Shown here piece by piece: positions 33,518-42,500 of a stretch of DNA of 64,000 nucleotides. Positions within the stretch are counted from its first letter, which is position 1. Each line of letters starts with the position of its first letter. The notes under the pieces were generated by a model that ran no database searches, had not been told where the DNA came from, and saw nothing but the letters and a program-made list of their open reading frames with translations. Position numbers and translations under genes: made by a program. The stretch is from positions 131,872 to 195,871 of the forward strand of contig NZ_JAKILG010000004.1 in NCBI RefSeq assembly GCF_023283765.1. The letters are read 5' to 3'. The stretch is from Shewanella profunda. GTDB lineage: Bacteria > Pseudomonadota > Gammaproteobacteria > Enterobacterales > Shewanellaceae.

Positions 33518-34185
33518 GGTAAGGCCTTTACGTAATTCAAATGTTTCTCCATGACAGCAGGCTTCCCGTGATAGAAACCTTGTTGCCATGACAGTCCAAG
33601 TAATTTGGCACTCTCCCCCAATGGGAAGCTCTCCACCTGCTCAGCAATGAGCTGTATGCCTTTTCGGCGGCAGTGGAGGATGGCCGGGTAGTCTTCAAGC
33701 GACCGCAGTCTTCTCGCGTCAAACTTGCAATAGTGCCAGTCATAACGGCTCAGGCGCTCCAGAGAAGAGTTTTTGTCTCCATAGTCATCCAGCGCCAGCT
33801 CAACCCCTATTTCGGTCAGAGCGGCCCATCTCGATGCGAGTGAGGCGTCCTGAATGCCCTCTGTAATCTCGATGACAAGCCGTGATGAGTGATTCTCAGC
33901 AATGGATTGGATAACTCGCGCCCAGGCTTTGAAAATGACGCCTGAGTACAAAGTTTGTTCGGAGACGTTCAGGAAGAGAGTCGGATACCGATCCTGGCAA
34001 AGGTGAAGATTGTCGTGAATGAACCGCGCCACCTCCATGTCCACCAGCCCCCAGTGAGGAGGTGATGAAAGAGAGGATGGCGTAAGAACCCGGCCTTCGT
34101 CGTACCAACGAGCCAGTACCTCAGCAGCGACAAACGAACCAGTGCCGACGTCTTTAATTGGTTGGAAAGCCGGGGCAAAAATCAT
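33514..34185 (-). CDS. EAL-domain cyclic-di-GMP phosphodiesterase-like protein in the tra operon
   Basis: Encodes 223 aa, an EAL domain and little else. Conserved positions are kept: EVL at 22-24 (in place of EAL), Asn73, Glu106 and Glu109, Asp133-Asp134, Lys154, Glu182 and QG at 202-203. These are the metal- and substrate-binding residues of enzymes that hydrolyse cyclic di-GMP, so activity is plausible. There is no signal peptide or sensor domain. ATGA overlaps join it to traW upstream and traU downstream, fixing it in the transfer operon. Likely lowers c-di-GMP, or acts as an EAL-type binding protein, during mating (inference). Confidence 0.85.
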   Translation of the reverse strand: MIFAPAFQPIKDVGTGSFVAAEVLARWYDEGRVLTPSSLSSPPHWGLVDMEVARFIHDNLHLCQDRYPTLFLNVSEQTLYSGVIFKAWARVIQSIAENHSSRLVIEITEGIQDASLASRWAALTEIGVELALDDYGDKNSSLERLSRYDWHYCKFDARRLRSLEDYPAILHCRRKGIQLIAEQVESFPLGESAKLLGLSWQQGFYHGKPAVMEKHLNYVKALP

Positions 34186-35447
34186 TCACCGCCCTCCTCA
34201 GCAAGTTCGCGGACGACAAACTTCTTGCCTCTGGCTGTAATGATGCTCGGAGTGTGCTCCAGCTCGAACCGGGTAATCAGATCTGGCGTCAGCAGATATA
34301 CCGGCGCGTCAAAGTTGTCGGTGACACTCTTGTAGGAATCCCAGCCTTTGTCTTTATCGAACTCTGTAGCGATATAGGTGATCCGTTGTACGCCAGGTTC
34401 CTGCTTGATTTCAGGCAGCTTCTTGGCGAGCAGCTCCATTTGCTTTTTGTCCAGTGGGTCGAAAACCACAACTGCTTGGGTAAATGGCCGCGTTCCAGGC
34501 TTGCAAACTTCCTTCGGATCGCACAACGGGTTAATCACGTCACCAGCGTGAGCGAACACAGTGCCATCCGGAGTGCTTATGTCACTGGTGATCATGACGC
34601 TGGGGTCAATCTCTCGGGTTCGAGATTTGGGCGCTCTGGGTAGCTCATTGAAGTTTTGCTTGGTCCAGAAGCGCTCTACAGCCTGTTTCTTCTTCTCTTC
34701 CCAGTCGATATTGGCAAGGCGTTTCTTGGCAACATCAATAAGGTCTGGCTCGCTGATTTTCTCCACCGGCCCCTTAACGCCGAGATCGCCTTTTTCTCCG
34801 TTATCCACTTCCCGAGCCAACCATACCGGGTCGGACAACCCGGAGACCTGGGCGACGACGTTTGGTTGTTCGCCAGGCAACGGCTCATCCTCCAGCATCA
34901 CAATCGTGGGAACGGCTGTGATGTTGTACGTTTTGAACAACGTAGGGTTGATGATGATGTTCGGCACTGGGTCTTTTTTGGCCGCGAGCGCCTGAATAGC
35001 TTTAACCCCCTGCCCCAGGTTCATTCCTTCCGGGATTCCACGGAACACAATTACAGCATCAGGCTGGCCTGACACCGCTGTGAGGACATCATCCAACCCC
35101 TGATCGCCAAGAGACAGCGAGGCGAAAACCAGTATCCGATGGTCGGTATAAATACCCTTTTCGGCCTGCTTGCGGTGCATTTCCTTTAGCGTCGGGTTAG
35201 TTGACTGGAGCTGCTTGAAAAATGCCTTGGCTTCGGCCTGAGCCTCGTCCATGTGTTGGTTTTGCAACAGAGATGGCATTTCCATCTTCTGGGCCTTTTG
35301 GGCAATTTGCTTTCCTTGCTCAATAAGCGCCTTATCCTGCTCTGTGAGCGGAGACTCTTGAGCGTATGCCCCGCCAGCCACAGAGAACATCAACGCCACC
35401 AGAACGCTCTTAGAACAGGGGATATGCGCGGCCAATGATCTGATCAT
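34182..35447 (-). CDS. traW: TraW with N-terminal TrbC domain (TrbC-TraW fusion)
   Basis: Encodes 421 aa. After an N-terminal signal-like segment, residues about 95-200 match F-type TrbC (RILVFASLSLGDQG, FRGIPEG), and about 255-420 match TraW (TPDGTVFAHAGDVINPL). In F these are separate periplasmic pilus-assembly proteins; the fusion is usual in SXT/IncA/C-type systems. The start overlaps trhF by 38 bp; the exact start codon is uncertain because no clear SD is seen. Confidence 0.85.
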   Translation of the reverse strand: MIRSLAAHIPCSKSVLVALMFSVAGGAYAQESPLTEQDKALIEQGKQIAQKAQKMEMPSLLQNQHMDEAQAEAKAFFKQLQSTNPTLKEMHRKQAEKGIYTDHRILVFASLSLGDQGLDDVLTAVSGQPDAVIVFRGIPEGMNLGQGVKAIQALAAKKDPVPNIIINPTLFKTYNITAVPTIVMLEDEPLPGEQPNVVAQVSGLSDPVWLAREVDNGEKGDLGVKGPVEKISEPDLIDVAKKRLANIDWEEKKKQAVERFWTKQNFNELPRAPKSRTREIDPSVMITSDISTPDGTVFAHAGDVINPLCDPKEVCKPGTRPFTQAVVVFDPLDKKQMELLAKKLPEIKQEPGVQRITYIATEFDKDKGWDSYKSVTDNFDAPVYLLTPDLITRFELEHTPSIITARGKKFVVRELAEEGGE

Positions 35448-35940
35448 TTTTCACAGTCCCCCAGTAACGTGAGTCGAAGCTGAATGGGCTTTTGCCCATA
35501 AACCAGTAGTTGTTCTCTTTCAGCGTGGCCTTGCCGTAAAAGTGGCTCTCTGGCAGATGTAGTTTCCCTGCGAGCTGGAGCCCCTCTCCGACGACATCAC
35601 CATTGACGGTGATCTTCCACTTATCGTTGATCTCGACTTTATCCCCCGGCATACCGGTGAGGATTTTGACCATGCGAGTCCCGTCCTTGTAGAAAGGCTG
35701 CATGTTCTTGGCGTGAAAGGCGTAAACAGCTCCCCTCTCCAGAGTCTGGTCGTTCAGATCAATGAGGAAGAAGGTGTAACCCGGCAGGCACTTCTCCTGT
35801 TGTGGATCAATGCCAATACGGTAGCGGCTGGCAAAGGCCGCACCAGCAGCCCAAAGAACCAGTAGTGTCACACCGGCTTTAACCCCGAAGCGCTTCCAGG
35901 ATTCCTTTTTGACGAAATACTTCTTGAGTGGAAATTTCAT
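35410..35940 (-). CDS. TraF/TrhF-type S26 signal peptidase
   Basis: Encodes 176 aa. One N-terminal membrane helix (about 20-38) is followed by a peptidase S26C layout: KCLPGY at 50-55 where TraF peptidases have K-S-x-P, and RMVKILTGMPGD with the general-base Lys92. The nucleophile position is thus Cys51 rather than Ser. Such enzymes process pilin or other transfer proteins. The start overlaps the TrbI-like gene by ATGA. Confidence 0.75.
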   Translation of the reverse strand: MKFPLKKYFVKKESWKRFGVKAGVTLLVLWAAGAAFASRYRIGIDPQQEKCLPGYTFFLIDLNDQTLERGAVYAFHAKNMQPFYKDGTRMVKILTGMPGDKVEINDKWKITVNGDVVGEGLQLAGKLHLPESHFYGKATLKENNYWFMGKSPFSFDSRYWGTVKNDQIIGRAYPLF

Positions 35941-36254
35941 TTCAGCACCTCATCAGGGAGGTACACGTCACTTGGAGCCCCGACGACAGCACTTGCGTCA
36001 AGGACCAAATAACCTGCGTCTTTCAACTTCAAAATTGCGTCATTGGTCTTGACCATCAGCCTTTCGACTTCCGCCTGAGAGGCACCAGCGGGATACGCCG
36101 ACGCCACTTTAGCGAAGTCAACCACGACCACTGGCGGGGTTTGATTCAAACGCTGATGGATGCTTGCCGTTTGTTCGCTCATCACGTAGTAGCTACCGCC
36201 GAAGCCACCAGCGGCACCGAGAATGGCGGCGATTGCGATTGATTTAATGTCCAT
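35937..36254 (-). CDS. TrbI-like small membrane protein
   Basis: Encodes 105 aa: one N-terminal membrane helix, then a periplasmic region with VVVVDFAKV and helical segments, as in F-type TrbI. In F, TrbI affects pilus retraction. GGGAGACAGTA precedes the ATG. It lies between traC and trhF as in related systems. Confidence 0.65.
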   Translation of the reverse strand: MDIKSIAIAAILGAAGGFGGSYYVMSEQTASIHQRLNQTPPVVVVDFAKVASAYPAGASQAEVERLMVKTNDAILKLKDAGYLVLDASAVVGAPSDVYLPDEVLK

Positions 36255-36268
36255 TACTGTCTCCCTGG

Positions 36269-38716
36269 TTATGCAGCCTGCTGACGGCTTCGCATCACGG
36301 CCTTGATTGCCTCAGGGATGCTCATGCCTTGTTTCACAAACTGGTCGATGGCGTTAACGTCCACCGGATCGGTCGAATAAAGTAGCTTCTGGAAGTCGCC
36401 CACTATCAAGCGACCGACGCCCATACCGCTCTTCGATTTGATAAAGATTTCTGAGTACACGCCTTGGATGGTGTGTACCGTCTTGAGGGTGTGGAACCCG
36501 CCCTCTGAAAGGGTCAGACGACCGCTACGTTTAACAGATTCCACGGTTTCTTCGGTTTGGCCGAGCAAGTACATGCTGGCCGAGTTCTCCGCGATGGCGC
36601 GGCCCACTGCGTTCTCATAGAGGTCGTTGATGGACTGCGTTGCAATGACAACGGAGCCACCGTACTTACGGAATTTGCGGTAGGCATGTTCCATGAAGAC
36701 CGAGACCTCGCCTTCTTTGAGCAGGTCCCAGGCCTCATCCACGATGACGACTTTCTTGCGGTTACGTTCACCCAGGAATACTTCTTGTTGGATCTGGTAA
36801 ATAAGCTGGAGTAGTACAACCTGACGCAAGTGCTTACGCCCTTGCAGTTCATCGAGCTCCAGTACAGTGAACTGGTTCTGGAAGCTGACGTTGTTCTTGC
36901 GAGAGAAGTATTTCCCGTAGCTGCCCTGCGACGTAAAGGCGTAGAGCTGCTGACCAATATCCTTGAGGCGCTGGTCATTTTCTTCTTCCAGGCAGCGCTC
37001 AGCGATGTCGTCAACCTTCATCTCTTTACCTTTCTCTTCCCACAGGCGAGAAAGGACCTGTTTCAACGCAGAGATTTGCCATTCATCCAGCAAGCCCTTA
37101 GCCGAAGCCATCGCACAAACGAGGCTGACTATCGCGTCTTCTTCGTCCTCGTAGTTCTGTATGAGCTCAAACGGGTTGAGGCAGACGTGCGTTCCTTCTT
37201 CAAAGTGAACGAAGTCGCCATTGAGCATTTCCGACAACTTCTGGTAGGACTTACCGGCATCAATAACCCAGACCTGAGCCCCCTCGGACAAGTAGGAAAA
37301 AATCAGTTCGTTGGTAAGGAACGATTTACCCGAGCCGGATTCGGCTGCGATCACCAGGTTCTTGTTGGTATTACTGTCGTGAAGAGACAGACTCATGAGC
37401 TGGCCGTTGCGGGAAATCAGCGCTGCATGATAGGTCCCGGTCCCCTTCCATTCCCCAAACACCGGCAGGACCACAGCCGCCTGCTCGGTTGTCATGGTCT
37501 TGTAGCGGAATAGGTCTCGCACTGCATCCCGGTCTGTACAGAATGGCAGGCAGTTGAGGAACATCGGCAGAGCAACGAACTTATCCTCCATCAGCTCGAA
37601 CCGAGATTCACGCCAGATGTTTCGTGCTGCCATCGCCGCCGCTTCAACACGTTCTTTAGTTGGAGCAAATAAAACCACCGAGTAGGTGATCTTGACTGGC
37701 TTAGCCCCCTCTTTCATGGACTCATAGAGAGTGTCGAAGCTCTCCTTTTTGTCCGCCAGCACCGGCACGAATTTGAGCATCGGCCCGTAGGCTTGGTTTA
37801 CAGTGAACTGGCGTTTGCGCTCCAGAGTGTTTTTCGTGCTTTCTGCCTCAGGGAAAAACACATTGGTCACGACCATGTAGTTTTCTTTGATGCTGGAGTT
37901 GCCGCCGCTGAGATCCCCGGCATAGGTCAACGCATCACCAAAGTAGAAAACGTCAGGCAGCTTTTTCGCTGACATGACTTTCGCGTGGTAGTCACCCAGC
38001 CTGATGCCGTTCTTGCTGACTTCCACATCAGTGCCGTAATCGAAGATTTGCTCGCAGATGGGCTTATCCATCTCCCAATCCACAGAGTCATGTCGCCATG
38101 AAGCATCCGGCCCCCAATTCAGGATGGTGCTCATGACCCGGATGTAGTTCACCGCCGTCATTGTGCGGGGACGCAGACCAACGGTTTGAAGCGATGATTC
38201 GACCTTCGTGCGAAGCTGTGCGAGCTGCTGGAGTTCGCTTTCAGTCGGGTTATTGTTCTTGATGGGGACTTTGCACGTAACGAACAGCTTGAGGTCTTGG
38301 ATCAAGCCATTGTCGTAGATACCTTTGTTGGTCTTGGCAAATATGCGATCTGTCGTGTGATGCTGGAGGAAGTTAATCCTTTCCTTGATGACAGATGTCA
38401 GCAGCTCGTGACGGAAGCCATCACGCAACCCCATCATCCGGTACATCTCCTGATTGATGTCCGGGGAGCGGAACAGAACAAACTGGAGCGTAGTCTTCGA
38501 CGGGAACTCCTGATTCAGGAAACCGTTCATTCGCTCCTGAACTTTTTCATCGGCACCACACAGGGGCTCACACATGAAACCAAAGCCTGCACTGTGGTCA
38601 TCCATAAGGAAGACATGATCGTCTTCGTCATAGGCCAGGACAGGAATAATCCCGGCAGCTCGCAAGTGCTCCGGGATCAACGTTTCTTCGAGTTTCTTTT
38701 TGATGGTTACGATCAT
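36269..38716 (-). CDS. traC: TraC, type IV secretion ATPase (VirB4 family)
   Basis: Encodes 815 aa. Walker A AESGSGKS lies at 458-465 and Walker B VVIVDEAWDLL further on; the N-terminal half is the TraC_F-type domain. It energises pilus assembly at the inner membrane. The start overlaps the end of dsbC (ATGA). Length fits the family (about 800-870 aa). Confidence 0.93.
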   Translation of the reverse strand: MIVTIKKKLEETLIPEHLRAAGIIPVLAYDEDDHVFLMDDHSAGFGFMCEPLCGADEKVQERMNGFLNQEFPSKTTLQFVLFRSPDINQEMYRMMGLRDGFRHELLTSVIKERINFLQHHTTDRIFAKTNKGIYDNGLIQDLKLFVTCKVPIKNNNPTESELQQLAQLRTKVESSLQTVGLRPRTMTAVNYIRVMSTILNWGPDASWRHDSVDWEMDKPICEQIFDYGTDVEVSKNGIRLGDYHAKVMSAKKLPDVFYFGDALTYAGDLSGGNSSIKENYMVVTNVFFPEAESTKNTLERKRQFTVNQAYGPMLKFVPVLADKKESFDTLYESMKEGAKPVKITYSVVLFAPTKERVEAAAMAARNIWRESRFELMEDKFVALPMFLNCLPFCTDRDAVRDLFRYKTMTTEQAAVVLPVFGEWKGTGTYHAALISRNGQLMSLSLHDSNTNKNLVIAAESGSGKSFLTNELIFSYLSEGAQVWVIDAGKSYQKLSEMLNGDFVHFEEGTHVCLNPFELIQNYEDEEDAIVSLVCAMASAKGLLDEWQISALKQVLSRLWEEKGKEMKVDDIAERCLEEENDQRLKDIGQQLYAFTSQGSYGKYFSRKNNVSFQNQFTVLELDELQGRKHLRQVVLLQLIYQIQQEVFLGERNRKKVVIVDEAWDLLKEGEVSVFMEHAYRKFRKYGGSVVIATQSINDLYENAVGRAIAENSASMYLLGQTEETVESVKRSGRLTLSEGGFHTLKTVHTIQGVYSEIFIKSKSGMGVGRLIVGDFQKLLYSTDPVDVNAIDQFVKQGMSIPEAIKAVMRSRQQAA

Positions 38717-39420
38717 TCAACACTCTCCAACCATGATTTCAGGTTCTTCGGACGTCCTTTGCTGACACGACCATCCGGAGCAACCACGAACGGAACGCCC
38801 TCAATCCCAATGAAATGAGCTGTCAGCAGCGTTTGATCGTATTGGCCGGGGTCGCAGGTTTCTTTTGAAGGAAGGGAACCCAAGGTGTTGTTCATCAGCG
38901 CATCGAGCGCGTGGGTTTTGTCTTTCGCGCAGTACAAGTTCTTTGCCAAGCGGTTGGACTCAGCACCCAGAGCAGGAATCACGATAAATTTAAAGGTGTA
39001 ATCATCCACCAGCGATTTGGCATCCCCCATGAGCTGATGGCAAACCGCGCATCTAGGATCGACAAAGACCACCACCTCTTTGTCACCACGCCCCATCGAC
39101 ACGGTGTTCAGCGTGTCCACATCCATGCCCATGCTCTTGAAGTGGATACGCTCCGCTACATCCCTCATTTGGGACATCGTGTTGAGGGGCTTCTTGCTCC
39201 ACAGGTCGTAGATTTGTCCTGAAATAACAAATCGCCCGTTTTCAGAGAGGAACATGATCTGCCCATCACTTTGGACGGCTCGCACCCCTTTGATGGGTAG
39301 CTCTACGATGTCCTCTATCTTCGCCGCTCTGGGATCGGTGATTTCCAATTTCGATGACGCATGAGCCGTGCCGGTAATAATCCCGAACACCATCAGCGCC
39401 CCAAGTAATTTTGTCCGCAT
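38713..39420 (-). CDS. dsbC: DsbC-type periplasmic disulfide isomerase
   Basis: Encodes 235 aa with a signal peptide (cleavage near AHA-SS), a dimerisation domain and a thioredoxin domain with CAVC at 124-127, followed by a cis-Pro loop (GVPFVV). It would shuffle disulfides in Cys-rich transfer proteins such as TraN and TraU. First gene of its operon, after the box at 39495. Confidence 0.88.
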   Translation of the reverse strand: MRTKLLGALMVFGIITGTAHASSKLEITDPRAAKIEDIVELPIKGVRAVQSDGQIMFLSENGRFVISGQIYDLWSKKPLNTMSQMRDVAERIHFKSMGMDVDTLNTVSMGRGDKEVVVFVDPRCAVCHQLMGDAKSLVDDYTFKFIVIPALGAESNRLAKNLYCAKDKTHALDALMNNTLGSLPSKETCDPGQYDQTLLTAHFIGIEGVPFVVAPDGRVSKGRPKNLKSWLESVE

Positions 39421-39494
39421 GTCTATCCCCTAAGATTGGATTACTGGATGCTGGGCAGTGTATCCGGGGGAGGGAAATAGACTCGCCTCTGTAA

Positions 39495-39510
39495 TAGCCC
39501 AATTTGGACA
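39495..39510 (-). promoter_or_regulatory. activator-like box upstream of dsbC
   Basis: Leftward TGTCCAAATTGGGCTA followed by TTACAGAGG; a TATTTC hexamer lies 17 bases after GGGC. Confidence 0.5.
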
Positions 39511-39525
39511 ATTCCAGCGCGATAC

Positions 39526-39553
39526 AAAAAAAAAGCCCGGTCTGAACCGGGCT
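39526..39553 (-). terminator. intrinsic terminator after the giant protein gene
   Basis: Leftward AGCCCGGT-TCAG-ACCGGGCT followed by a run of T. Confidence 0.85.
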
Positions 39554-39569
39554 TTGAGAGGAATGAACC

Positions 39570-42500
39570 TTAGTTCATGGTAACAGCTTCGGATTTGCCA
39601 CCAGAGTCATCGACCCCAACCAGAGAGATGGTCGGCATCGTTTCATAGGTGCCCTTGCTGATCGTCACTCGATCAGAGCTGATGCTCTGCAACTCACCGG
39701 CAATGGTCCATTCGTAGGACTTCATGCGGCCATCGGTATCTTCGCAGTTCGCATAAACGATCCACGACCCAACGGTCTCTCGTGAGCTCAGGCTACATGC
39801 AGGCAACTTGTTCTCTGCCACATTGATGTTCACCTCGCCCTCAGCTTCATGCCCCATTTCTGAGGTTATTTTCAGCTTGATGCTGTGCTCACCAGCGCCC
39901 AGAGTTGCTCTGCCGTAGTAACCACTGCTTTCCAATGGCGTACCATCTACCGAGTAGACGCGAGTCGAAATACGGTCGCGTGGGTGGCCGCCAGAAATGT
40001 ACGGTCGCAACAGCACATCCAGAGGCTCACGCTCGTATTTGTTCGAGCCAGAGTATTGCAGGTCAATGGCATAGGGCGCTGCCTGGCCGATCTTGAGCGG
40101 TTGCTCGATCACGGTCTCATGGCCGCGAGCATCACGGACAGTGACCTTGATGTTGTAATCACCCGGCTCATTGATCACAAAGGACCGGACAATATCCTGC
40201 CGCTGATCCTGAATCACAGCGCCTTCCGGCAACTCCCACTCGTAGGTCGGCTCTTCCAGCTTGCCGTTGAAGGCAATTGGCCGCACTGACGCGGTGATCG
40301 TCGCAGGAGCCACGTCCGCGTTCTTCCTAACCTGCATTCCGAAGCTCGGCCATACATACTGCCAAACGCGGGAGCGTAGGCTATGCGAAGCCTCTGCACC
40401 CTGATCTCGGTATCCTTCGATCCAGGTGGTGTACTTCGTTTCTACAGTAGCCTGATTGAGGTCAGTGTCAGATGGTACGTACTCAGCAGTATCACCCTGC
40501 ACAATCGAGCCATCAGGCAGCGTGAAGAAACCGTTCAGCTTCACGTCCATCCCACGGTAAGGCAGGCTGGTTTCGGCTTTGAACACATACTTCTTGCCGG
40601 TCTCAATAACTCGCGGCCCTGTCACGTAAGGACGAGGTGCCTTCACTGCTCGGAAGTCAACCGCCGTTTTCGCAACTTCATAGGCATAGCCGTCATCAGC
40701 CGGGGCCGTGGCAGAGCGCACACGAGCCCACAGGCGGTATCGGGTTTCTTCATCGCTCGAAAGCGTGATGCTATCCCCTGTCTGCGCGTAGGTTTTGCCA
40801 CCGTCAGTGGACCACTCAACAACGGCATTGCCACCGGAGATTGGCTCATCGTTCAACGTCAGGTTCGCGGTGTACTTGCCTTCACTTCCCACAAACAACG
40901 TGGTCGGGCCGACAACAGCAATATCAGGTTTGTCGTAAGCGACAACACTGACCGCTTCGGTGTACTTTTCCGCGCCTGAGTTGACGTTCACCACCTTGGC
41001 TCGAACCTGGTACTCACCTTTGTCGAAGGTCTTCACAAGCTGATACTTGTATCGATCTTCTGGGATGAACTGTTCCCAGGTTTTACCGTCGTCCTTACTG
41101 GTTTCCCACACAACCTGGCCGGTAGCCCGGAGATCCTGACGGTCATCCAGAGATAACTTGAACACAGCAGTGAACGGAGCTTCACCAGACAACTTGCGAG
41201 CCTCTACTCCAGCACCGATGGCTCCACCACGAAGCACTGTCAAGAAGGCAGGTCTGATAGACAACTCTGTGCGGTTGTAACCCTCAACAGGGCTTTCCAG
41301 AACAGCCTCAGCGGCGATACGGACAGAGGAAGTATCCACACCAGACAGGTCTACTGAGAACTGAGCTTCACCGTTCGATGCTTCCGCATAATCAGTGAGA
41401 GCAACCGTCTCGTTGTAGGCCTTTTGTTGGATCAGGCGTACTTTCCACGCCCCCATCGTGTTGGCGTCATAGTCACCATCAGGTTTGTACTGATCACGGA
41501 TGAGAACCCTAACCGGCAATGCCTGGGTATCAATCGCGGTATCACCTTCAACCTCAACAATAGGACGGATGCTGTCAGAAGGTGCAGAGATAGCCCGGTA
41601 GACAACCTCAGTCTTCACATCAGGAACCTTGTTGTAGGCTGCGTTCACCTTGTAGGTGGTTTCTTCCCACAACGCTCGCTCATCGGTATTGATGCGGCGA
41701 TACACCTTATTGGTGGCACCCCATCCCGGAATGAAGGTCTCAGACTCAAGAACATCCGAGTTGCGCGATATGGCAATATCCAGATCAGCTCGTTCAGAGT
41801 TGATAATGGCATCACCCAGGTAGTTACCTGTCATCGGCACCATGTAGATGTTGTCCTTGAAGTTGTAGTCGGAGGCCAGTTCAACGGTCGGAGCTGGTGG
41901 ATCAACGGCTTCAACATTGAAAGTCTCGTCGTTCAACGTCACCCGAGTGCCATTGCGGGTGAAAATACTTACCCGCCACCCCAGAGGGTGATCACCGTTC
42001 TCGGCCAGGGAACCTGACAACGAAGGAGATTCCGATAACGGGTCTTGGACCAGTCCATCGGGGATCTGCTGCCACTCGAACAGACAGGTGCGGCTTGCGC
42101 TGCCAACAGCTTTGTTCGCGGCCTCGTTTTTCGCACGGTCAGCACTGAGGGTGATTGAACAGTCAGGACCTTTGCTCTGCTTGAAGTTCACATCAAAGTC
42201 TTCAATGACGCGATTCACCTGAGCAATGTCATCAATCGGGGTGTAACCAACAGAGCCATAGGCAGTAGTTACCGTCAGGTTCTGAGAGCCAGACCCAACT
42301 TTTACCTTGGAACCGTCACCACTGAACAGGTACAGGCTGTATTCGACAGGTTGTTCACCAATGCTCACAGCCTGCCCCACCAGCCCGGCAACTTTCATCC
42401 CGTTGTTGTCCTGCGTAGTTTGTTCAGCCTCATCCGGAGTTCTGTCCCATTGGAGCAAACACACCGGGTCACGAATTGGGTCTGCGGCCATAGCCACATC

